A stretch of 53,916 nt of DNA from Acidisphaera sp. S103 (GTDB lineage: Bacteria > Pseudomonadota > Alphaproteobacteria > Acetobacterales > Acetobacteraceae), in the NCBI RefSeq assembly GCF_009765975.1, contig NZ_LMUJ01000103.1:57484-111399 (forward strand). The letters are read 5' to 3'. The position numbers and the translations under genes were made by a program. The notes under the pieces are model-generated. The model did no database searches. It saw nothing but the letters and a program-made list of their open reading frames with translations, and was not told the origin of the DNA. Below are positions 8,762 to 16,585 of this stretch, piece by piece (positions within the stretch are counted from its first letter, which is position 1; every line of letters begins with the position of its first letter).

Positions 8762-8826
8762 TGCCGTCTCAAATGCGGTGTCGTCCTTATCACAGCCGAG
8801 TTCCGGGCGAGTTCCCTGAAACGGTC
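8762..8826 (-). pseudogene. Remnant of a small conserved protein, frameshifted
   Basis: On the minus strand one frame reads DRFRELAR and, one base out of phase, the next frame continues ELGCDKDDTAFE. Joined, this resembles the C-terminal part of a small acidic protein seen in many alphaproteobacteria. The shift falls near 8802 and downstream text quickly loses sense. No start codon or ribosome site is associated. It is reported as a decayed fragment. Confidence 0.35.
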
Positions 8827-8840
8827 GATTTGAAGTGTAG

Positions 8841-9407
8841 TCACTCCTCTGCGTCGTCTTCCGGCTCTGGAATTACGTCAGGCGCGTCATAGTCGATTTT
8901 TAATTGGCGATCATCTGTCGGCAATCTCAGTTGCCAGGTCGCAATCGGATTCAAATTGCAAAGTCGAGCACGTCGAGCGAGTCCACCATCATCCGTATAG
9001 ACATCCTCCACCCCTGCGACTTTGAATATTGCGATAATCTGACGGTCCAATTTGATCTTCTGATAGGCTTCCGCGGGATTTTTGGGATCTCCGGCGGCAA
9101 ATACCCCGCGGTTCAGAAAGGCCAACTCGATCGCACACCTAGAATCAAAGGATGCGACTTCGAAAAGCCTGGAGCGAGCAATGATATCAAAATAAAGCTA
9201 GGCGTTTGGCCCAATCGCGGTCAACAGTTCAGCCATAGCGGGAGTCGGGATGATTATTTTCTGGCGCGACTTTCCAAGCGAATCGACCAAATATTCCGCC
9301 CGACGCTTAGGCATGACGACCGGTTGCTTATTGGCGTCTGTAGGAAGGCGGCTATTCGGATTGAGCAAAATGCTCAACATGGTGTTGTCAAAGCCGACTG
9401 GCTTCAC
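8841..9407 (-). pseudogene. PIN-domain protein interrupted by an in-frame TAG
   Basis: The frame runs 69 codons from 9407 to an amber codon at 9198-9200, then continues in the same frame for 117 codons to 8841. Both parts read as one PIN (VapC-like) ribonuclease: Asp7 in GFDNTML, Glu60 in PAMAELL, Asp121 in KLDRQIIAI and Asp139/140 in VYTDDGGLA. All four acidic positions expected of the PIN active site are thus kept. A single C-to-T change of CAG (Gln) would explain the stop. It overlaps the upstream gene by 4 nt, so the pair looks like a two-gene unit. Either a recent nonsense pseudogene or, less likely, suppressed. The region is lower in GC than its surroundings. Confidence 0.65.
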
Positions 9408-10132
9408 AGAACCGACTCGCGCTCAGCCCTCAGAATATCATCGGCATTGTCAGGCCACACCACAGGGGCCGCCCGTAGCTTCTGGAACACCTCATGCAAG
9501 GCCTCGTCATCCAACGGCTCATACGCTTGCACAAGCATTTTGCTCAGCTTCCATTCGCCCGCTGGGGTTCGGTCCCAACTACCGATGCCGGTTACCCGGA
9601 TTGGCTCGAACAGAAGCTTTGCCATTGCCTTGGCCAACGTCTTTGGCGCACTGAATCCGGAAAAAACGTCGCCCGAGACATCTTGCATTTGGATGGGAAT
9701 GAATTCGGCAACCCCACCCACCTTGGTTAAGGAGCCCTCAAAGCTACTTGCTTGTCGGATACCGGAGATCGTGCCGGTATCATCGGGTGTAGGCGGGAAA
9801 TCCAGAATAATGCCGGTGCGGTCGTTCAGGCTTGCAGACTGACCACCATCCTTTCTGACCATCTGGCGTATTTGGCTATACGCACGCCTTTGCGTGATGG
9901 TGCCACGTCCGCTTCGAACGGCGGTTATGTTGTCCCGCGCTTGGATCGCGACGGGAATGGGCATTTTGAAGACGGGTTTCGTGCTGGAAGACCGAATATG
10001 CACTAGATGCATATCCTCGGGCACACCGACGACATCCGCGATTTGCTGCAAGTATTGGAGCAGCCGATCGAGGGGCATGGTTTCCGGCGTATAGGCCGGA
10101 ATTACGAACTCCATCTCTTCAAAATCTGCCAT
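9404..10132 (-). CDS. Uncharacterised protein, partner of the PIN-domain gene
   Basis: 242 residues; I do not recognise the family. The N-terminus (YTPETMPLDRLLQYLQQIAD) looks helical, followed by a mixed region with a basic stretch (TITQRRAYSQIRQMVRKDGG) and a beta-rich C-terminal half. There is no signal peptide or membrane segment, so it should be cytoplasmic. It precedes the PIN gene and overlaps it by 4 nt, the arrangement of an antitoxin gene ahead of its toxin, although it is much longer than ordinary VapB antitoxins. Lower GC and flanking debris suggest recent acquisition. Function is unknown. Confidence 0.7.
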   Translation of the reverse strand: MADFEEMEFVIPAYTPETMPLDRLLQYLQQIADVVGVPEDMHLVHIRSSSTKPVFKMPIPVAIQARDNITAVRSGRGTITQRRAYSQIRQMVRKDGGQSASLNDRTGIILDFPPTPDDTGTISGIRQASSFEGSLTKVGGVAEFIPIQMQDVSGDVFSGFSAPKTLAKAMAKLLFEPIRVTGIGSWDRTPAGEWKLSKMLVQAYEPLDDEALHEVFQKLRAAPVVWPDNADDILRAERESVL

Positions 10133-10349
10133 CTTCAGTGGAATCTAGGGAAAGAGACGACCGCATGCAAGCGGCATGAGGGCGCCTCTCGGGTTGCAAT
10201 CAACGTCCAAAACAAATGGCCGATCAGGATATATGCCCCCGCCCTCCCTTACCGCCTTTGCTGAACTTGGAAAATATAATATTGCCGCGCTACTCAGCAC
10301 AAAAGCCACCAAAAGCTGGCCTCTGTTTCAACCTTCGGAAAAGCGAATT

Positions 10350-10499
10350 TCATTCGCCGCCAATGAACCGGCCACCCGGGCTATTAGCGGTGTTGTCGTA
10401 AGACCCGTGGTGGTTGCTGTAGACTGCTGCCGAGGCCATCTGGGCGATGTCGGCACTGAGGCTGAGAACAGTCAGCGCGGCGAGGAAGATGTTTTCCAT
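10350..10499 (-). CDS. Small secreted protein of 49 residues
   Basis: ATG at 10499 with GGAG about 7 nt upstream, ending in TGA at 10350-10352. The first 20-25 residues are a signal peptide (ENIFLAALTVLSLSADIAQM, cleavage probably near ASAAVYS). The short mature part contains YSNHHGSYDNTANSPGG, rich in His, Asn, Gly and Tyr. I recall similar very short secreted proteins with a YDNT box in Acetobacteraceae but know no function. It stands alone, 217 nt downstream of the PIN-partner gene start and 136 nt from the next gene. Confidence 0.65.
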   Translation of the reverse strand: MENIFLAALTVLSLSADIAQMASAAVYSNHHGSYDNTANSPGGRFIGGE

Positions 10500-10635
10500 C
10501 TGGATTCTCCATCTGGGGTCGGGCGGAATGTCCGGCTGCCTTAGAAAGCAGGGTGGTCTTACGCACTACGAATGATAATCTGGTTTTTTGTATGGGATTT
10601 ATGCGTTAACCGATGAAGAAGGCGCTGCTTCCGCG

Positions 10636-10962
10636 TCAGGAATGGTCAGGGAACTGGAATGCAACCAAAGCCAGGACCAGCGCGATCGCCCAGGCCAGGT
10701 AGATCGCGATCAGCAGGTCCCGTGATTTCAGCCGCCGAGCCAGCCACCATCCTGACGGGGCGCCAAGCGCAATGGCGGCACCGGTTGCCGGCCAGCCAAA
10801 CGTGTCGCCGGCGTAGATCGCCATGACGAAGCCGACGATCATCGCGATGAACACCGGCGGGATGCAGGCCAGGATCAGCATCTCGTGCCGCATCAGGGCG
10901 CTGGCGACGATCACGAAGCCAAACAGCGCCAGTGTCGGCAAATAGGCGAGGGCTTCCTCCAC
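10636..10962 (-). CDS. Small integral membrane protein, four helices
   Basis: 108 residues with four hydrophobic segments: about 5-25 (LALFGFVIVASALM), 29-50, 58-75 and 84-103. No domain is recognised. It begins 6 nt after the aspartate dehydrogenase stop, so the two share a transcript. A conserved-looking GWPATGAAIALGAPSGWWLARRL spans the third helix and a cytoplasmic basic loop. The function cannot be inferred from the pairing. Confidence 0.7.
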   Translation of the reverse strand: MEEALAYLPTLALFGFVIVASALMRHEMLILACIPPVFIAMIVGFVMAIYAGDTFGWPATGAAIALGAPSGWWLARRLKSRDLLIAIYLAWAIALVLALVAFQFPDHS

Positions 10963-10968
10963 GCGGGT

Positions 10969-11772
10969 TCAGCTACCCACTTTCAGCGTCGACACCAGAC
11001 CACGCAGGCACGCCAGCACGGATAGTGGGGTCAGCAGGCCGGTTTTGGGATTCTCGGGGGTCGGCACGTTTTCGATCGTCATGGTGAAGCGTGCGGCCTC
11101 GGCTTCGACGCGGATCGTGTGGGTGTTCCGGATAACCCCGGGATCGGCCCAGATGCGGACCTGCGTGCGGATCGGCCCGATGCCCGCCAGGGCCAAGGCG
11201 GCAGCCACGTTGACGTTGGCGGGAAAACCGGCGGCGGCGTCCAGGGCGTTGCCCTCGAACACCAGCAACGGCTGGGCCAGGTCCATCACGTCGATGCGGT
11301 GCTTTTCCAGATAGGGTGCGCCGATCAGGCCCATCGGCGGCTTGCGGGTCTCAATCGTGATGCTGTCGATCGGTCCCTCGGCCGCGGCGCGCACGGCGTC
11401 CAGGCCCAGTAGCGCACCGGTCGGCACGACAATGCGGGCACCGGTTTGGCGGGCCAGCTTGGCCAGGTGCATGCGGGGTAGTAATGCGCCAACCGAGGCG
11501 GGGATGAAAATCCGCCCGGCTTCCAGGGCCGGCAGGGCGATCCGCTCGAAGATCGATGCCGGCGCGGCCTCCACCACGATGTCGGCTTCGGCCAGTTCGG
11601 GAATTTCGACGATGCGCGGCATCGATTGGAATCCGGCCAAACTGGCTCGGGTTTTGACCGGATCGCGGCCTGCCACGGCGATCAGCCGCAAGCCGTCCAC
11701 GCCGGCATCGAGTGCGCGGGCCAACGGCAATCCGATAGCGCCCAGGCCAGCGATCCCGACGGTCTTGCTCAT
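10969..11772 (-). CDS. nadX: L-aspartate dehydrogenase
   Basis: 267 residues, the normal length. It starts at the ATG at 11772, immediately before GIAGLGAIGLPLARAL, the Rossmann motif; the frame is open upstream but without coding character. Other family signs are AGRDPVKTR, EAAPASIFERIALPALEAG and a C-terminal half with GFPANVNVAAALALAGIG. The enzyme oxidises L-aspartate to iminoaspartate, which can feed NAD synthesis, or works in amination/deamination. No nadA or nadC is adjacent, so a biosynthetic role is not supported by context. Aspartate dehydrogenase-like oxidoreductases with other substrates exist. Confidence 0.82.
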   Translation of the reverse strand: MSKTVGIAGLGAIGLPLARALDAGVDGLRLIAVAGRDPVKTRASLAGFQSMPRIVEIPELAEADIVVEAAPASIFERIALPALEAGRIFIPASVGALLPRMHLAKLARQTGARIVVPTGALLGLDAVRAAAEGPIDSITIETRKPPMGLIGAPYLEKHRIDVMDLAQPLLVFEGNALDAAAGFPANVNVAAALALAGIGPIRTQVRIWADPGVIRNTHTIRVEAEAARFTMTIENVPTPENPKTGLLTPLSVLACLRGLVSTLKVGS

Positions 11773-12306
11773 GCTTTCAACCCTTTCGGTGGGCCGATCC
11801 TTGCCCGGTTCATTGTGAAGCGCAACACTTTCCAAACGAAACCGTCGCGCCTTTTTTTGTTCAGGAGGGCGATCGCAGGCGGTTGGCGTTATCGGAGACC
11901 TGCATCGCTCTCTGTCATCAATACATGCGGTTGTCTGTGCCCGAACGAGATCGCCGCGGGTGTTAACATTAGCGAAAGGATCGCCGGCACGCACGTCTAA
12001 ATCCGCATAATCCGCGTGACGCATACTGATACGTTCAGCGAAATCACCGGCCCGTCGGAAACCGGGCATTGATGGCCGATCACACAACATATCCGCGCAG
12101 GCAGATGGTCAAACAGCGATCAAATAGTGCCGGACTCCCTGGCTGGACACGCAAGAAGACGTGGCGCCAACCGTGTGGCAAAGCCGCGTGGTGGGAACAG
12201 TGTGTGTCGCCGGAGGAGGTCATGCCGCGGGAGGCCGCCAATCCGGTGCGCCCCACCGCCTGACAGGTTCAGGCCGGCGGTTCGGTTCCCGATCATGAGA
12301 GGGGGG
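11773..12306. other. Intergenic stretch without a supported gene
   Basis: 534 nt between nadX and tRNA-His. A 64-codon plus-strand frame at 12069-12263 (contains KTWRQPCGKAAWW) has no ribosome site or family resemblance and I do not call it. A T-rich run near 11850 and an AT-rich patch near 11960-12020 may belong to the nadX promoter. Nothing else stands out. Confidence 0.4.
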
Positions 12307-12383
12307 TGGGGCGAGCAACGGGACTCGAACCCGTGACATCCAAGACCACAACCTGGCGCTCTACCAACTGAGCTATGCCCGCC
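12307..12383 (-). tRNA. tRNA-His (GTG)
   Basis: Cloverleaf on the minus strand: acceptor GCGGGCA/TGCTCGC, D arm GCTCAGTTGGTAGAGC, anticodon loop TTGTGGT on stem CCAGG/CTTGG giving GTG, and T arm with TTCGAAC. A G at position -1 faces C73, the tRNA-His identity pair, and CCA is encoded. Confidence 0.95.
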
Positions 12384-12434
12384 ATCCAGGGGGCGGCGTT
12401 TAGGCTGGTTGGCATGTCCACGTCAAGTTTGGCG

Positions 12435-13616
12435 TCAGGTTCGGGGTTCCGGCGGGTAGGGCCGATAACCGCGGACCCTGCCGATGGCCGCGTAGTGGTG
12501 CTCGAGATCCAGGTAGTCGCCCTGTGCGACCTCGAACGCGGCGAGCGGGTATTGCCCGGCATACCAGGCCGGGTCGAACCGCATGGGGGAACGCCGTTCC
12601 GGAAACCCATGCCGGGCAAAATGCGCGCGCCCGAACCCCGGCCCCAGGTTCTGGGCGGCCGCGACGGCGGCCAGATCCTTGTTGACGTCTATGTAGAAGG
12701 CTTCATCGAACACGGCGAGGGCCTGGTTAAGGTCGCGCGGGAAGCGTGGCGCGGCGGCGAATTGCTGGCGCAGCGTCTCGTGCGGCATTTGCCGCCAATA
12801 GGGCGCGATCTGCCGGTGCGCCTCGGCGTGACGTTCCTGCGGGATGGCGTAATTGATGGGGAAGAGAAATAATTTATAGCGGGCGTCGCCGAACGGCAGC
12901 AAATCGACGTTTGATTTCTGCATCGGATTGTACAGGCCGCTGACGGCCAGAAAGATGTTGTCGGCGCTGCGCGACAGCCAAGCCGCGAGCCAGTTGAACG
13001 TCGAGACCCCGATAACGAGGTTCTGCGATTGCCGGATCGTTTCGAACTCGACGAGCGGATCGGGATTGTGGTCGCGAACGATCGCCTCGGGGAACGCTTT
13101 CCTGATCCTGTCCATGTACAGGCACGGGTGCGTCTGGCCGACGAAGACAGGCCGCAGGCCGGTCAGGTCGGCGACCTCGCGGTAGAATTCCACGGGCGTC
13201 AGCACGTAGTCGGGGTGCGGCGCATGCAGGATGTCCTCGGCGCGGATGGGGCAGACGAGGTATTCCGGGCCATAGCCCATTGGTTCGGTAAACGGCGACA
13301 CGAAGACATCCTGGTACCGTTCGGAGGGCAGAAAATTCTCCATCCGCTGGCCGAAACCGGTCCATTCGACGCGCCTGATCCTGGCTGACCATGTCATATC
13401 GGCGAGGGCTGGCAGATCGATATGCTGTTCCCGTTTCTCGACGGCAACGGGGCCGGGCGAGTCGATCGGCGGGTGGTCGATACCCCAGGCTGGCATGCTG
13501 ATGTTTGAAATCCGGCAGCCCTTGACCATGTGCGCGAATTTCAACGCGACCATGTATTCGATCATCAAATTCGCCAGCCGCCCCGCCGGGTTCAGGTGGA
13601 ACACAGGGCCGTCCAT
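12435..13616 (-). CDS. Putative glycosyltransferase (GT11/fucosyltransferase-like) with C-terminal repeats
   Basis: 393 residues. The N-terminus (NPAGRLANLMIEYMVALKF) resembles the GRLGNxMFQY motif of alpha-1,2-fucosyltransferase-like enzymes, here degenerate. Mid-protein segments RPVFVGQTHPCLYMDRIRK and QSQNLVIGVSTFNWLAAWLS fit the donor-binding half of a GT-B-like fold. The last 90 residues hold two copies of a motif of the form FDxxWY...HxxxxGxxExRxP, known at the ends of various surface-carbohydrate enzymes. It sits alone upstream of tRNA-His. No signal peptide, so it is probably cytosolic, acting on a surface glycan; the donor sugar is unknown. Confidence 0.65.
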   Translation of the reverse strand: MDGPVFHLNPAGRLANLMIEYMVALKFAHMVKGCRISNISMPAWGIDHPPIDSPGPVAVEKREQHIDLPALADMTWSARIRRVEWTGFGQRMENFLPSERYQDVFVSPFTEPMGYGPEYLVCPIRAEDILHAPHPDYVLTPVEFYREVADLTGLRPVFVGQTHPCLYMDRIRKAFPEAIVRDHNPDPLVEFETIRQSQNLVIGVSTFNWLAAWLSRSADNIFLAVSGLYNPMQKSNVDLLPFGDARYKLFLFPINYAIPQERHAEAHRQIAPYWRQMPHETLRQQFAAAPRFPRDLNQALAVFDEAFYIDVNKDLAAVAAAQNLGPGFGRAHFARHGFPERRSPMRFDPAWYAGQYPLAAFEVAQGDYLDLEHHYAAIGRVRGYRPYPPEPRT

Positions 13617-13792
13617 GTCTTGGGCTCCGTCATGTTGCCGGTTGGGGTCGTTGTATCAAATCCGGATTGATACCGACTCCCTCGGGTGGGCCAATTCCCC
13701 CATTCGTCATTCCGGGGTCAAGCCTCGTTTTGTCCGCCGGGGCTTTTGAGCGTGGCGGGTCATGGCGTGACGGTTGCGGCGCCGATCGGCGG

Positions 13793-14434
13793 TCAGGCGG
13801 CCAGGGCGATCATGGCCAACCCGACGGCTGCCTGAGCCGGCTCGATCACCGGCAGTCGCACCGCGTCCTGGATTGCTGTCCTGTGATGCGCCATGCCGGT
13901 GCAGCCCAGGATCAGTGTCTCGGCCCCCATTGCCGCGAGGTCCCGCCCGGCCCCGATCAGGGCCTCGCGCGCCGCGTCCGGGTCCAGCAGCGTGTCCATC
14001 GGCAGGTTCAACGCCACTTCCCCCGCCAGCCGGTCTGCCAGCCCCATCGCCCGAAGCCCGAGGCGGTGCCGGGCCTTGGAGGACTCGACAAGGGCGATGA
14101 CGCCGAATTTTTCCGCGCGCGCCACCGCGGCGGCCACTGCAGAGCGGAAGATCCCCAGGACCGGCCGGGTGGTGACCGCGCGCACTGCCTCGATCCCCGG
14201 ATCGGAGGCGCAGGCGATGACGTAGGCGTCGGCGTCCGTCCGCTCCACCAGCCGGCACATCGGGTCCACCACCGCGTGCCAGTCCCGCCAGGAATAGATT
14301 GCGGGCGGCCCTTCCTGCAGCGTCACGACGTCCACGGCCGGGCCGCCAGCGTGGCGGAACGGGGCCAGAACAGCGGAAATTCCCGCGGAACAGGCCTCGG
14401 AGGAATTCGGATTGATCACCAGAATACGTGCCAT
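13793..14434 (-). CDS. Asp/Glu/hydantoin racemase family protein
   Basis: 213 residues. ARILVINPNSS is the standard start of hydantoin racemase-type proteins. The two Cys that act as acid/base pair are visible as IACASDPG (about residue 75) and LGCTGM (about 181), and EKFGVIALVESSK lies between. These cofactor-independent racemases invert amino-acid, hydantoin or related carbon centres. There are no hydantoinase or carbamoylase genes next to it, so the substrate is open. Its start is 35 nt from the opposite-strand weak leader of the DUF983 gene. Confidence 0.85.
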   Translation of the reverse strand: MARILVINPNSSEACSAGISAVLAPFRHAGGPAVDVVTLQEGPPAIYSWRDWHAVVDPMCRLVERTDADAYVIACASDPGIEAVRAVTTRPVLGIFRSAVAAAVARAEKFGVIALVESSKARHRLGLRAMGLADRLAGEVALNLPMDTLLDPDAAREALIGAGRDLAAMGAETLILGCTGMAHHRTAIQDAVRLPVIEPAQAAVGLAMIALAA

Positions 14435-14568
14435 GCGCTTAGTTTTCCGCCCCTGGCGGTTGGGATCAAGTGACCCGATATGGTGTTGCGCCGCAGCAAG
14501 GGCTATTCTGCGGCGTGGTTGACCGCCCGAGCGTTGTTGTCCCGGCCGGTGATCGGAAGGATCTGAAT

Positions 14569-14988
14569 ATGACCCCTGTTTCCTGGCAGCCTGACCGGTC
14601 TGCTGACCCCGGCTCCTGGCCCCACCCGCCCATGACGACTGCGATCGGCCGAGGCCTGCTGGGCCGCTGCCCGGCCTGCGGCAAGTCGCATCTGTTCAAC
14701 AGCTTCCTGCGCGTCGTCTCCGAATGTTCCAACTGCGGCGCCCCGCTCGGCCTGGTACGCGCCGATGACGTGCCGCCCTATATCACCATCCTGATCACCG
14801 GCCACATCATCGTGCCGTTGCTGTTCATGGTCGATCGCATGGGCGAACCGCCGATCTGGTTGATGTCCGCCATTTTCCTGCCGCTGACGCTGCTTTTGAC
14901 CATCGGCCTGCTGCAGCCGATCAAGGGCGGCGTCGTGGGCATCATGATGAACCTGAACATGCTGAAAAGCGACCCCGCCGCGACATGA
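14569..14988 (+). CDS. DUF983 family protein (zinc ribbon plus two membrane helices)
   Basis: 139 residues from the ATG at 14569, which has GGAAGG about 9 nt upstream. The frame is open 33 codons earlier but without support. A zinc-ribbon-like CPACGKSHLF ... CSNCG (residues about 34-57) precedes two hydrophobic helices, ITILITGHIIVPLLFMV and WLMSAIFLPLTLLLTIGLL. DUF983 proteins are common in alphaproteobacteria and have no settled role. It overlaps the UPF0262 gene by 4 nt and so heads a coupled operon with UPF0262 and mtnA. Confidence 0.9.
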   Translation: MTPVSWQPDRSADPGSWPHPPMTTAIGRGLLGRCPACGKSHLFNSFLRVVSECSNCGAPLGLVRADDVPPYITILITGHIIVPLLFMVDRMGEPPIWLMSAIFLPLTLLLTIGLLQPIKGGVVGIMMNLNMLKSDPAAT

Positions 14989-15485
14989 CCGGTTCGGCCG
15001 CCACCGCGTCTCGCCTGGATAGCGTTGTCCTGGATGGCGAATCGCCCAACAACCTGTCCCCGTATATCGAGGCGGATCGTGAACAGGCGGTGGCGGACCT
15101 GGCGGCGGCCAACCATTTCGCCCCGCTGATCGGTATCGACCGTCCTGGCCCGTACGCGCTGCATCTGTCGATCCAGGAAGGCCGCCTGATCTTCGACATC
15201 CGCGACGCCGCGGATGCGCCATTGACCGCGGTCGGCTTGGCGCTGGGACCCTTCCGGCGGCTGATGAAAGACTACCAGATGCTGGTGGACAGCCACATCA
15301 AAGCGGTCGAGGAAGGCCGCGAACAGCGCATCCAGGCCATCGATGTGGGCCGGCGCGGCCTGCACAACGAAGGTGCCGAACTGATGACCCAGCGCCTCGC
15401 CGAGAAGATCGACATCGATTTCGACACCGCCCGCCGGCTGTTCACCCTGGTCTGCGTGCTGCATCAACGGGTCTCCTCACGATGA
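14985..15485 (+). CDS. UPF0262 family protein
   Basis: 166 residues. Family signatures: LDGESPNNLSPYIEADREQA near the N-terminus, then ALGPFRRLMKDYQMLVDSH and GRRGLHNEGAELMTQRLA. UPF0262 is an alphaproteobacterial family without known activity. Both ends overlap neighbours by 4 nt (ATGA), which indicates translational coupling with DUF983 and mtnA. No membrane segments, so cytoplasmic. Confidence 0.92.
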   Translation: MTGSAATASRLDSVVLDGESPNNLSPYIEADREQAVADLAAANHFAPLIGIDRPGPYALHLSIQEGRLIFDIRDAADAPLTAVGLALGPFRRLMKDYQMLVDSHIKAVEEGREQRIQAIDVGRRGLHNEGAELMTQRLAEKIDIDFDTARRLFTLVCVLHQRVSSR

Positions 15486-16585
15486 AAATAGATGGCACCG
15501 CTTATCGCAGCGTCTGGGTTGACGCCGGCGACCGCTGGTCGGTCCATATCCTGGACCAGACCAGGCTGCCCTGGTCGCTGGAGGTGCTGCGGCTGACCTC
15601 GCGCGATGAGGCGGCGCACGCGATCAAGTCGATGCAGACCCGCGGTGCCCCGCTGATCGGCGCCGTCGCCGCGTACGGGCTGTGCCTCGCCTTGCGTGCC
15701 GACGCCTCCACCGACGCGATGGAGCGCGATGCGGCGCTACTGAACGCGACCCGCCCGACGGCGGTCAACCTGCGCTGGGCGCTGGATCGGATGCTGACGC
15801 GGCTGCGCAACACGCCGGCGTCCGACCGCGTCGCCGTCGCCTACGCCGAGGCCGCCCTGATCGCCGACGAGGACGCCGCCCAGAATGAGGCGATCGGCGG
15901 TCATGGACTGCCCCTGATCGAGGCCGCTGTCCGCCCCGGCCGGCCGGTGAACGTGCTGACCCATTGCAACGCCGGCTGGCTGGCCACGGTGGATTGGGGT
16001 ACGGCTTTGTCGCCGATCTATACCGCGCACAACGCCGGCATCGACCTGCATGTCTGGGTGGACGAAACCCGCCCGCGCAACCAGGGTGCCGCGCTGACCG
16101 CGTGGGAACTGGGCAAGCACGGCGTCCCGCACACCGTCGTGGCGGACAACGCCGGTGGCCATTTCATGCAGCACGGCATGGTCGACCTGGTGATCGTCGG
16201 TGCCGACCGGGTGTCCCGCACCGGCGACGCCGCCAACAAGATCGGCACTTACCTGAAGGCGCTCGCCGCGCACGACAACAGCGTTCCGTTCTGGGTGGCG
16301 ATGCCGTCGTCGACGATCGACTGGACGTTGGCCGACGGCGTGGCCGACATCCCGATCGAGGAGCGATCCGCGTCCGAGGTCACCGACATGACCGGACGGT
16401 TGCCCGATGGCTCGATCGCCACGATGCGGATCGTTGCCGCCGACAGTCCCGCCGCCAACCCGGCGTTCGACGTCACGCCGGCCAGGCTGGTGACCGGACT
16501 GATCACCGAACGCGGCCGGTGTTCGGCGTCGGCGGAGGGGCTGCTGGGATTGTATCCCGAACGGCGGGCCGGGTCCTCGATTTAA
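15482..16585 (+). CDS. mtnA: S-methyl-5-thioribose-1-phosphate isomerase
   Basis: 367 residues. Converts 5-methylthioribose-1-phosphate to 5-methylthioribulose-1-phosphate in methionine salvage. Visible motifs are MQTRGAPLIGAVAAYG, the catalytic Cys in VLTHCNAGWLATVDWG and the catalytic Asp in VIVGADRVSRTGDAANKIG. Length and C-terminal DVTPARLVTGLITERG match the family. Translation is coupled to UPF0262. Its stop codon overlaps the stop of the opposite-strand GT87 gene by 4 nt. No other salvage genes are in the window. Confidence 0.95.
   Translation: MKIDGTAYRSVWVDAGDRWSVHILDQTRLPWSLEVLRLTSRDEAAHAIKSMQTRGAPLIGAVAAYGLCLALRADASTDAMERDAALLNATRPTAVNLRWALDRMLTRLRNTPASDRVAVAYAEAALIADEDAAQNEAIGGHGLPLIEAAVRPGRPVNVLTHCNAGWLATVDWGTALSPIYTAHNAGIDLHVWVDETRPRNQGAALTAWELGKHGVPHTVVADNAGGHFMQHGMVDLVIVGADRVSRTGDAANKIGTYLKALAAHDNSVPFWVAMPSSTIDWTLADGVADIPIEERSASEVTDMTGRLPDGSIATMRIVAADSPAANPAFDVTPARLVTGLITERGRCSASAEGLLGLYPERRAGSSI

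Noticed and set aside
12069..12263. 64-codon frame near tRNA-His with a Trp-rich segment
   Set aside because: No ribosome site, no known family, composition not distinctive.
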